Below are positions 1 through 4,624 of a stretch of 5,785 nucleotides of DNA, one piece after another. This stretch comes from Candidatus Woesearchaeota archaeon. Its GTDB lineage: Archaea > Nanobdellota > Nanobdellia > Woesearchaeales > J091. Positions within the stretch are counted from its first letter, which is position 1. The number at the start of each line of letters is the position of its first letter. A program made the translations under genes and the position numbers. The notes under the pieces were generated by a model. That model did not search any database. It worked only from the letters and a program-made list of their open reading frames with translations, and was not told the origin of the DNA. The stretch is taken from positions 1-5,785 of the forward strand of contig RFJB01000047.1 in assembly GCA_003695045.1 (NCBI GenBank), written 5' to 3'.

Positions 1-339
1 ATCAGGACCGCGCCAGCCGATTTCTTTCACAGGGCATTTCAGCACTTTTCCGCCGGCTGCTTTTGTCAGTGTCTGCATTCCGAGGCAAATGCCGAGATAA
101 GGAATTCCCGCATCGAGCGTTTCCCTTATTCTTTTCAGCTCCTCCTTCATTTTGGGAGTTTCGTCATTCGCAGAGTCAGGACCTCCAAGAACGACAACTG
201 CAGAGTATGCTTCAGGGCTGGGAAAAGAATCTCCCATGCTTAAATCGACAATCTTATAGGGAACTGAATGTGAAGTAAGAACATGCTCCAGCATGCCGGG
301 TCCTTCTCTTGTTATGTTCTTCACAATCAGAACAGTCAT
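1..339 (-). CDS. Class I glutamine amidotransferase (GATase1), N-terminal part, cut by window edge
   Basis: The reverse strand reads 113 residues from the ATG at 337-339 to the window edge without a stop. Visible GATase1 marks are the VVVLGGPDSAND loop (residues 48-59, oxyanion region) and the nucleophile elbow GICLGMQ with the catalytic Cys at residue 85, followed by the usual EIGW (106-109). The His/Glu of the triad would lie beyond the window. Proteins of this family release ammonia from glutamine. The N-terminus resembles free-standing GMP-synthase-like amidotransferases (COG0518 type, about 230-240 residues) more than the GuaA subunit, so the acceptor substrate is unknown. A TATA box centred 26 bases upstream of the ATG supports this start and a leaderless mRNA. 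It is the last of three minus-strand genes, but its own promoter and an 83-base gap suggest a separate unit. The fold assignment is strong; the precise role is not. Confidence 0.88.
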   Translation of the reverse strand, partial: MTVLIVKNITREGPGMLEHVLTSHSVPYKIVDLSMGDSFPSPEAYSAVVVLGGPDSANDETPKMKEELKRIRETLDAGIPYLGICLGMQTLTKAAGGKVLKCPVKEIGWRGPD

Positions 340-361
340 GCAGAATAAAATAAAGAGTTTG

Positions 362-368
362 TATAAAT
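362..368 (-). promoter_or_regulatory. TATA box of the amidotransferase gene (leaderless promoter)
   Basis: The minus strand reads ATTTATA here, an archaeal TATA element. Its centre lies about 26 bases before the ATG at 339, so the transcript should start at or next to the A of the start codon. No Shine-Dalgarno sequence lies between, which fits leaderless translation. Confidence 0.6.
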
Positions 369-422
369 AGTTATCTGTGTGTAAATGGAAGAGAATGCAA
401 ACAGGAGCATAAAAGAGACAGC

Positions 423-842
423 TCATAAACGAAGAATTATGAGGTTCGTGTAGCCCTGTTTTTTCTTTTCAACTATGCCGCGCTGCTCAAGGAGGGAGAT
501 TATCCTTGAAGTCTTCACTGTGCTCAGTCCTGCCAGAGTTGCGAGCTTCTTCTGTTCTATTTCCTTCCTTTCAAGGAGCAGCTTTACAACCTTCCTCTCA
601 TCAGCAGGAAGCACCGACAGAAGCTTCTCTAATTGCAGAGTGTTTATCTTTTCCTCAAATAGATACACGATTATCCCGCCAGTAATCAAAGACAGAATTG
701 TTGTTCCATAGAGAAAAAGTGGATACTGAAGGTACGAGTGCCCCATATGAAGTGAATGATAAACGGAGAATATTGTTATTAGAGCTCCAAGAAGAAATAT
801 CATGGATGCTGATACTGCAAGTTTCTTTCCTGAAAGTTCCAT
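423..842 (-). CDS. Membrane-anchored winged helix-turn-helix regulator with His/Met external loop
   Basis: This 139-residue protein begins MELSGKKLAVSAS. It has two predicted membrane helices (about residues 8-28 and 42-62) joined by a short loop, HSLHMGHSYLQYP, with three His and one Met. A cytoplasmic winged helix-turn-helix follows at about 79-139 (LPADERKVVKLLLE, then KKLATLAGLSTVKTSRIISL and a wing ending LIILRL). Lys6 and Lys7 and the basic DNA-binding domain put both ends inside the cell, leaving the loop outside. The architecture matches archaeal predicted membrane-associated transcriptional regulators (COG2512-like, MarR/ArsR-type fold). I chose the ATG at 842: the reading frame stays open upstream to 992, but that part runs through the end of the neighbouring gene and the promoter and has low-quality composition. 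The loop could bind a metal such as copper, by analogy with His/Met-rich copper sites; this is inference. The neighbouring gene 50 bases upstream encodes a Met/His repeat protein with a similar N-terminus. Confidence 0.82.
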   Translation of the reverse strand: MELSGKKLAVSASMIFLLGALITIFSVYHSLHMGHSYLQYPLFLYGTTILSLITGGIIVYLFEEKINTLQLEKLLSVLPADERKVVKLLLERKEIEQKKLATLAGLSTVKTSRIISLLEQRGIVEKKKQGYTNLIILRL

Positions 843-864
843 TTTGACTGCCCTTCTCCAGAAT

Positions 865-872
865 AAAAAAAA
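865..872 (-). terminator. T8 tract, candidate archaeal intrinsic terminator
   Basis: The minus strand has eight consecutive T residues about 21 bases after the stop codon of the Met/His protein. Oligo-T runs act as archaeal terminators without needing a hairpin. The tract falls between the TATA-like element and the predicted start site of the next gene, so terminator and promoter would overlap. Confidence 0.45.
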
Positions 873-877
873 GAAGT

Positions 878-886
878 TAATAAATT
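878..886 (-). promoter_or_regulatory. TATA-like element of the membrane regulator gene
   Basis: The minus strand reads ATTTATTAA. A start site about 26 bases downstream would fall near 856, giving a leader of only about 13 bases before the ATG at 842. The leader contains a weak AGAAGGG purine run. A separate promoter implies that the regulator can be expressed independently of the upstream gene. Confidence 0.45.
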
Positions 887-892
887 TGTTCC

Positions 893-1264
893 CTACTTGT
901 AGATTTCCGGGTGGTGGCTCTTGTGGAGTTCCCACGCAGCATCGCTCAGTCCTGCAGGCTTTTCCTCCGGGAAGTTTCCTGACATCATCCACCCGTGCAT
1001 TGTCTGAAAGTCCTCCAATGAGATGTCGCCCTGCTTCACCAGCTCATGCATTGGACACTCGAAGTCCAGCTGCTCATGATACTTTTCGGCTGTCTTAAAG
1101 TCGCCTTGCATCATGGCTGAGTGCATCGCTTCAAAGTCGTCTGATGATGACACACTCTTGTGCAGGCTGTATATGCTGTAGTACGAGCCAGCACTCACAA
1201 GAACAACGCCGGCAAGCAGCATTGCGAACACGCCGATTACCAGAGTTTTGCTGTTTAATTCCAT
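893..1264 (-). CDS. Small membrane-anchored Met/His-repeat protein, putative metal binding
   Basis: This 123-residue protein has one N-terminal hydrophobic segment (about residues 8-26) with Lys6 before it, so it is probably a signal anchor with an external soluble domain. The domain holds three versions of one motif, MH-x5-G-[D/N]-[F/I]: residues 47-56, 72-81 and 89-98. The outer two are nearly full repeats (DFEAMHSAMMQGDF at 43-56 and DFQTMHGWMMSGNF at 85-98). The middle one is preceded by Cys70 in ECPMH. More His lies in the tail (KSHHPEIY). Clustered Met, His and a single Cys suggest soft-metal (copper or silver) binding, which is inference from composition. The ATG at 1264 is preferred over an in-frame GTG at 1273 because AGGAGG lies eight bases before the ATG and overlaps the GTG. 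The gene precedes the membrane regulator, whose N-terminus it resembles. I do not recognise a named family. Confidence 0.8.
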   Translation of the reverse strand: MELNSKTLVIGVFAMLLAGVVLVSAGSYYSIYSLHKSVSSSDDFEAMHSAMMQGDFKTAEKYHEQLDFECPMHELVKQGDISLEDFQTMHGWMMSGNFPEEKPAGLSDAAWELHKSHHPEIYK

Positions 1265-1272
1265 TTTTCGCA

Positions 1273-1278
1273 CCTCCT
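1273..1278 (-). promoter_or_regulatory. Shine-Dalgarno AGGAGG that fixes the start of the Met/His protein
   Basis: The minus strand reads AGGAGG, eight bases before the ATG at 1264. It overlaps the alternative GTG at 1271-1273, which rules that start out in practice. Confidence 0.8.
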
Positions 1279-1294
1279 GCGCACATCACGCGCA
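1278..1294 (-). promoter_or_regulatory. Small inverted repeat directly abutting the Shine-Dalgarno
   Basis: The arms TGCGC and GCGCA (perfect, 7-base spacer) can pair in the mRNA, with two further G-U pairs possible. The 3' arm shares its last base with the AGGAGG of the Met/His gene, so the hairpin could influence ribosome access. It could equally be a DNA operator if the transcript starts further downstream. Confidence 0.4.
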
Positions 1295-1302
1295 GTCATT
1301 TT

Positions 1303-1317
1303 TTTCATCATATGAAA
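1303..1317. repeat. Perfect 6-bp inverted repeat, candidate operator
   Basis: TTTCAT and ATGAAA flank a 3-base spacer. The site sits 39-53 bases upstream of the Met/His gene start, where its core promoter would be expected; a weak TATA-like CATATGA overlaps it. A symmetric site on a weak TATA is a reasonable place for a dimeric regulator to bind, but no binding protein is shown by the sequence. Confidence 0.4.
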
Positions 1318-1324
1318 GAGAGCA

Positions 1325-1345
1325 ATAATCTTTCTGAAATGAAAT
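1325..1345 (+). repeat. Direct repeat copy 1 (partner at 1376-1397)
   Basis: This copy consists of ATAATC, TTT, CTGAAAT, G and AAAT. It matches the 22-base copy at 1376-1397 except for one missing T and one G/C change. The copies start 51 bases apart, close to five helical turns, in the intergenic region between two divergent genes. This suggests paired regulator binding sites. Confidence 0.6.
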
Positions 1346-1360
1346 CTTATGCCATTTCAT
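1339..1360. repeat. 7-bp inverted repeat overlapping the end of direct repeat copy 1
   Basis: ATGAAAT (1339-1345) and ATTTCAT (1354-1360) are perfect complements across 8 bases. The element shares bases with the first direct repeat. AT-rich DNA makes some short symmetry likely by chance, so confidence is modest. Confidence 0.35.
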
Positions 1361-1375
1361 AAACTGAAATCACAC

Positions 1376-1397
1376 ATAATCTTTTCTGAAATCAAAT
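1376..1397 (+). repeat. Direct repeat copy 2 (partner at 1325-1345)
   Basis: This copy consists of ATAATC, TTTT, CTGAAAT, C and AAAT. It ends 16 bases before the TATA box of the SET gene. A shorter third match, ACTGAAATCA, lies between the copies at 1363-1372. Its place just upstream of the TATA/BRE fits an activator or repressor site for the SET gene. Confidence 0.6.
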
Positions 1398-1413
1398 GCA
1401 GGGCAAAGAAAGA

Positions 1414-1421
1414 TTTTTATA
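1414..1421 (+). promoter_or_regulatory. TATA box of the SET gene (leaderless promoter)
   Basis: TTTTTATA is preceded by the purine-rich AAAGAAAGA, which could serve as BRE. Its centre is about 27 bases before the ATG at 1445, so the mRNA should begin at the start codon. This is the main reason for choosing that ATG over the in-frame ATG at 1349. Confidence 0.7.
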
Positions 1422-1444
1422 CACACCCTGAAAAGCCGGCTTGC

Positions 1445-1849
1445 ATGCCGTCAAGCAACAAGCTGATAAGGGTTGGAAAGTCAAAGATTCACGGAAAAGG
1501 CGTCTTTGCTGCCTGCGACATTCCCAAAGGAACGTGGATTATCCAGTACAAGGGCGAAAAGGTCTCCAAGAGGGAGGGCACGAGAAGAAGCAGGGAGCAT
1601 GAAAAGCAGGGCTTTGTCTGGGTTTTCTCGCTGAACAGATGGTATGACATTGACGGCAGTGTCAACGGAAACGAGGCGCGCTTCATTAACCATTCCTGCA
1701 GCCCGAACTGCGAAGCGGTTAATTACAGGGACAAAGAGATATGGATTGTTGCCAGGCGGGACATTAAGAAGGGGGAAGAACTCACTTATGATTATGGTTT
1801 CTCAGAAGATGAATGCATGTGCCCGGTCTGCAGTTCTAAAAAGAGTTAG
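1445..1849 (+). CDS. SET-domain protein-lysine methyltransferase
   Basis: This 134-residue protein is a minimal SET domain with post-SET cysteines. The signature motifs appear in order: KIHGKGVFA (residues 14-22, SAM-binding GxG), the NEARFINHSCSPNCEA block (76-91) with the pseudoknot NHSC at 82-85, GEELTYDYG (110-118) with the catalytic Tyr117 region, and CMCPVC (124-129). The last three cysteines, with Cys85, can form the post-SET zinc site. SET enzymes transfer methyl from S-adenosylmethionine to protein lysines. There are no pre-SET or targeting domains, so the target is unknown; archaeal chromatin proteins are possible but not shown. The ATG at 1445 fits a TATA box 27 bases upstream; 32 more residues are open upstream to 1349 but run through the TATA box and a direct repeat. 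It stands alone on the plus strand, divergent from the Met/His gene, and its last 14 bases overlap the end of tyrS. Confidence 0.92.
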   Translation: MPSSNKLIRVGKSKIHGKGVFAACDIPKGTWIIQYKGEKVSKREGTRRSREHEKQGFVWVFSLNRWYDIDGSVNGNEARFINHSCSPNCEAVNYRDKEIWIVARRDIKKGEELTYDYGFSEDECMCPVCSSKKS

Positions 1850-4367
1850 CGTTGTAATCAAAGCGAATGTATCTTCCCTTTCCGATGCGTATGTAATTCT
1901 CCTCGCCATCCCTAAGAAATTCATTGACATGGTCCGCCTGCTCTGGCTTTATCTTCTGCCCGTTTATCCTGACGGCTCCCTGCTTGAGCAGACGCTGAAC
2001 CTGGGACTTGCTTACTGATGCCCCTTCGGCTATGAGCGAGACCAGATCCTTGTTCGGGTCGTATTCAATCTTCGGTATCTGCTCAAGGTCGACCTCGGGA
2101 ATCTCCTTGTTCATGTATCTTTCCTTTGCCCTCGCGGCCGCTTCGGAACCGTAAATCTGGGAAACGACCGACTCTGCAAGAAGGTGATGTGCTGAGACAG
2201 GGTCGTACCTGCTTCCTGCTTTCAGGGGCTCGCCGGTGTCGGGGTCTATTGCCTGCTTGCCCGGCATGGTGCTTCTTTCCATAAGCAGATCTATTGTCTT
2301 CTGCGATTCATCGTCAGCTCCCTCTATGAGCACGGAATAACCCCCGTTCTCCTTTGCGAGCATGATGCTGTAGTTTATGTCCGGCTTGGCTGATGACAGG
2401 ATGGCATCAAGGTCTTTCAGCGAGTAAACCATCGGCTTTGCGTTCTTGTAGTCCTCTGCTGTGAAGAGCGCTGTTTCAGAACCGTTCCCGAATGGAAGAT
2501 TCTCTCCCTCTCTTTCTATAAGATGAATCAGGTCGTTTCTATCAAGAACGAACTCGTAGGGTTTTCCTGTTGTTTTCTCCTTGAACTCGGCAAGCTTCTG
2601 CAAACGGGAAATCATGAGCGGCAGCCCCACCACATAGTTCATCTTGTCAATGTATTCCTCATCAACGTCTGTGAGAAGGCGGAGATAGTCGGCAAGTATA
2701 ACGTCATCCACTTTCATCAGTTTCCTGTACATCTGCTCCGGAGAGTCGGAAAGCGGAATATCGTTGGCAAGCGACTTGCTCATTTTTTCTATGCCGCGTA
2801 TTCCCGGAAGGAGCTGGTTGAGAAGCCCGAGCTGCGGCTCCAGACCGAAGTACTTCTGAAGCTCCCTTCCCACTATGATGTTGTGCCTCTGGTCTGTTCC
2901 TCCGACCTCCATGTGTGCCCCGAGAAAAACAGAGTCCATGCCCTGCAGGAAAGGATATATGAGGCGCTGGAGCGAGATGTCTCTTCCCTCCTGGAGGATG
3001 TTCTGAAATTTCCTGTTTTCCTTTATGAGCTTCTTGTATCCGATGGACCTGAATAAGTATGTGAGGTCAGGCGCTCCAAGCCGTTCCCACCAGAACGAGT
3101 TGTCCACCACATTGAGCTTGTCCTTGTCCAGTATTTTGGTTGCGATGTCGTAGTAGTCCTTTGCATTCTGCTTTACCTGGTCCGGAGTGAGGGCTTTTCT
3201 CTCGCTGCCTTCTTTCTCCTCGCCGATTGTGGCGGTAAAGCCGCCTATCAGAAGAGTCACATAGTAGCCCTCGTCCTGCAGGGCCCTCAATTTTTTTAAG
3301 CTGACCGCGTGCCCGAGATGGATGTCCGGCGAGGTCGGGTCGATTCCGAATTTTATTATCGCCCTCTCTTCCTGGCCGTAGTGCCTGGCAAGCCAGTTTC
3401 TGATTCCGAGGGTTGATGTTTCTTCAGAGCCGCCTCTCAGGAGTTTGTTTGCAAGAGACACTATGTATTCTGAGTCCTGCATCTGCTTCTTTCCCTTGTC
3501 AACCACTTCTTTCCTGAAATCAGAGAATTCCTGATCTATGGCAATGCTCCTGTAGGTTTCGTAGAACTGCTCTGACAAGTCGTCAGGAACTTTCTCTGTT
3601 GCGCCGTGCTTTTTGAGCGCTTCCCTGTAAGCGTGCTTCAGCTTAATTCCCGTCTCGTCAGGAACTGAAACGTTCTGCTTTTGCTCCTGGCCGGTTTTCA
3701 TTTCCTCAAAATACTTTGAAATTGCCTCTTCAAGGTCGGGCAGCCTGTTCTTATTGAAATCCTCCCTGAGTTTCTTTTCAGCAAGGGAATAAAGCTCCTG
3801 GCGGACATTCATGTCTTTCCATGAGGGCCCGCGTATTTGGTCAAACATTCCATAGTAGGTCATGAGAGCGTGCTTCTCATACGTCTCGTCAATTCTCGCA
3901 TTCAGAACGGTCTGGAGATTTGCCAGGTGATTTATGTAATCGTCAATTCTCAGTTTCCTTTTGAGCGTGTCGTTAACTTTCGGGTCAAGGGTGAATGAGC
4001 CGGTCTGCAGTTCGACAGCAAGGGAAGGAAGAATCTCCGAAAGGTTCCTCCTGCCTTGCAGGGCTTCAGAAAGTTCTTGTTTGTATGACCTTGCTTTTTC
4101 CAAGGCATACTTTTTATTCTCCCTGCGCTCCTTAGAATCTTGGGAACCTTCTTCAAACGAAGGAAGGAATCTCTTTGCCAGGTCTTCATCGCTCCCGTCC
4201 AGAGCACGGGCCACTATGTCAAATGCCCTTGCTATGCCGTTCTCTGCGAAGAGGGAGTTGAGGTAGAGAAGGTTGGAAAGGAGGTAGTCCTGTTTTATAG
4301 AGCTTGAGATAGGTTCATCTCTTCCCTGTTCTTTGTTCAGTGAGTCCTCCAGTGTGGAAGATTGCAT
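1836..4367 (-). CDS. tyrS: Tyrosyl-tRNA synthetase, bacterial type, with long N-terminal extension and an insertion
   Basis: This 843-residue enzyme attaches tyrosine to tRNA(Tyr). The class I core starts near residue 297. It has FGIDPTSPDIHLGH (340-353, HIGH motif HLGH), GGFTATIGE (375-383), YPFLQGMD (471-478), VGGTDQ (488-493) and KMSKS (528-532). Tyr471, Gln475 and Asp478 match the tyrosine-contacting Tyr169, Gln173 and Asp176 of the Geobacillus enzyme. The S4 RNA-binding domain is at about 774-837. KMSKS and S4 make it bacterial type (TyrZ-like); archaeal TyrRS is normally about 310-350 residues with no S4. Typical bacterial enzymes have about 400-430 residues, so two parts are extra: a helical, charged N-terminal region (1-296) and about 120 residues (601-720) before the conserved HHLLAESVVSQIYG. 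Glu383 replaces the usual Asp of GDPSG. The ATG has GAGGAG five bases upstream. The gene is divergent from the 345-residue unknown and convergent with the SET gene. Horizontal acquisition is inferred. Confidence 0.93.
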   Translation of the reverse strand: MQSSTLEDSLNKEQGRDEPISSSIKQDYLLSNLLYLNSLFAENGIARAFDIVARALDGSDEDLAKRFLPSFEEGSQDSKERRENKKYALEKARSYKQELSEALQGRRNLSEILPSLAVELQTGSFTLDPKVNDTLKRKLRIDDYINHLANLQTVLNARIDETYEKHALMTYYGMFDQIRGPSWKDMNVRQELYSLAEKKLREDFNKNRLPDLEEAISKYFEEMKTGQEQKQNVSVPDETGIKLKHAYREALKKHGATEKVPDDLSEQFYETYRSIAIDQEFSDFRKEVVDKGKKQMQDSEYIVSLANKLLRGGSEETSTLGIRNWLARHYGQEERAIIKFGIDPTSPDIHLGHAVSLKKLRALQDEGYYVTLLIGGFTATIGEEKEGSERKALTPDQVKQNAKDYYDIATKILDKDKLNVVDNSFWWERLGAPDLTYLFRSIGYKKLIKENRKFQNILQEGRDISLQRLIYPFLQGMDSVFLGAHMEVGGTDQRHNIIVGRELQKYFGLEPQLGLLNQLLPGIRGIEKMSKSLANDIPLSDSPEQMYRKLMKVDDVILADYLRLLTDVDEEYIDKMNYVVGLPLMISRLQKLAEFKEKTTGKPYEFVLDRNDLIHLIEREGENLPFGNGSETALFTAEDYKNAKPMVYSLKDLDAILSSAKPDINYSIMLAKENGGYSVLIEGADDESQKTIDLLMERSTMPGKQAIDPDTGEPLKAGSRYDPVSAHHLLAESVVSQIYGSEAAARAKERYMNKEIPEVDLEQIPKIEYDPNKDLVSLIAEGASVSKSQVQRLLKQGAVRINGQKIKPEQADHVNEFLRDGEENYIRIGKGRYIRFDYNANSF

Positions 4368-4372
4368 TGTGG

Positions 4373-4378
4373 CTCCTC
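4373..4378 (-). promoter_or_regulatory. Shine-Dalgarno GAGGAG of tyrS
   Basis: The minus strand reads GAGGAG five bases before the ATG at 4367. It confirms that the long N-terminal extension is translated rather than being an over-extended frame. Confidence 0.75.
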
Positions 4379-4405
4379 TTTGGTTCTGTTTCAGATTGGT
4401 TTTGC

Positions 4406-4445
4406 GCCGTGCACTCCTTTGTGCTCTTCAGGAGGGAGCGTCGGC
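4406..4445 (-). promoter_or_regulatory. Possible leader hairpin of tyrS mRNA
   Basis: Within the roughly 86-base leader predicted from the TATA position, three short arms can pair in nested order: GCCG with CGGC, GC with GC, and CTCCT with AGGAG. They are separated by small internal loops, with an 11-base terminal loop. A leader of this length is unusual for an archaeal mRNA. Folding was judged by eye only. Confidence 0.35.
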
Positions 4446-4455
4446 TGTTCTTGAC

Positions 4456-4470
4456 CTGTGGGGGGCACAG
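4456..4470. repeat. Inverted repeat between TATA box and start site of tyrS
   Basis: CTGTG and CACAG flank five G residues (perfect 5-bp arms). Relative to the predicted tyrS start near 4453 it covers about -3 to -17, the position expected for a repressor site blocking polymerase. Confidence 0.4.
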
Positions 4471-4474
4471 AAAA

Positions 4475-4484
4475 CTATATAAAT
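4475..4484 (-). promoter_or_regulatory. TATA box of tyrS
   Basis: The minus strand reads ATTTATATAG, preceded by CGAAAT, which could act as BRE. A start about 26-27 bases downstream would be near 4453. The element is nearly symmetric, so weak use toward the plus strand cannot be excluded. Confidence 0.7.
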
Positions 4485-4549
4485 ATTTCGTTACTGAAGG
4501 GTGGCAATAAAGGAGACCACACAGAAGAAGAAACACCCCAAACAAAAGA

Positions 4550-4564
4550 CGAAAGATTTAAAAA
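4550..4564 (+). promoter_or_regulatory. BRE/TATA promoter of the 345-residue unknown gene
   Basis: CGAAAGA followed by TTTAAAAA is close to the archaeal BRE/TATA consensus. The centre near 4560 predicts a start at about 4586, giving a leader of about 38 bases before the ATG at 4625. Confidence 0.7.
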
Positions 4565-4612
4565 GAAAAACAAAAACCTTGCCACCACCAAGTGAATAAA
4601 ACTCTCTGGAAA

Positions 4613-4617
4613 GAGGT
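4613..4617 (+). promoter_or_regulatory. Shine-Dalgarno GAGGT that decides the start at 4625
   Basis: GAGGT lies seven bases before the ATG at 4625. The upstream in-frame GTG at 4592 has no such sequence and would be only about 6 bases from the predicted transcript start. Confidence 0.65.
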
Positions 4618-4624
4618 TGTTAAC

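Noticed and set aside
843..992. Upstream extension of the membrane regulator frame to an ATG at 992
   Set aside because: The extra 50 residues overlap the last 100 bases of the Met/His gene and the TATA/T8 region and look non-coding (Cys/Pro/Arg mix, then FFFLFW). The ATG at 842 gives a normal MELSGKK start.
1280..1311. Possible C/D-box guide RNA on the minus strand (ATGATGA at 1305-1311, GTGATGT nearby)
   Set aside because: A C box and a near C' box are present by sequence, but no CTGA D or D' box lies at a suitable distance.
2523..3056. Open plus-strand frame of 177 codons antisense to tyrS
   Set aside because: It lies entirely opposite a strongly supported coding region, has no ribosome site or TATA box, and its translation is a shadow of the TyrRS codons.
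1836..4367. TrpRS as an alternative identity for the class I synthetase
   Set aside because: The Tyr-x3-Gln-x2-Asp pocket pattern, the GGTDQ-x2-N block and the C-terminal S4 domain are tyrosyl features.
4368..4453. T-box riboswitch in the tyrS leader
   Set aside because: The leader is too short and lacks the conserved T-box sequence and specifier stem. The promoter is also archaeal in type.
4315..4545. Minus-strand frame of 76 codons across the tyrS start and leader
   Set aside because: It covers the tyrS TATA box and the inverted repeat and begins upstream of the predicted transcript start, so it would not be in the mRNA.
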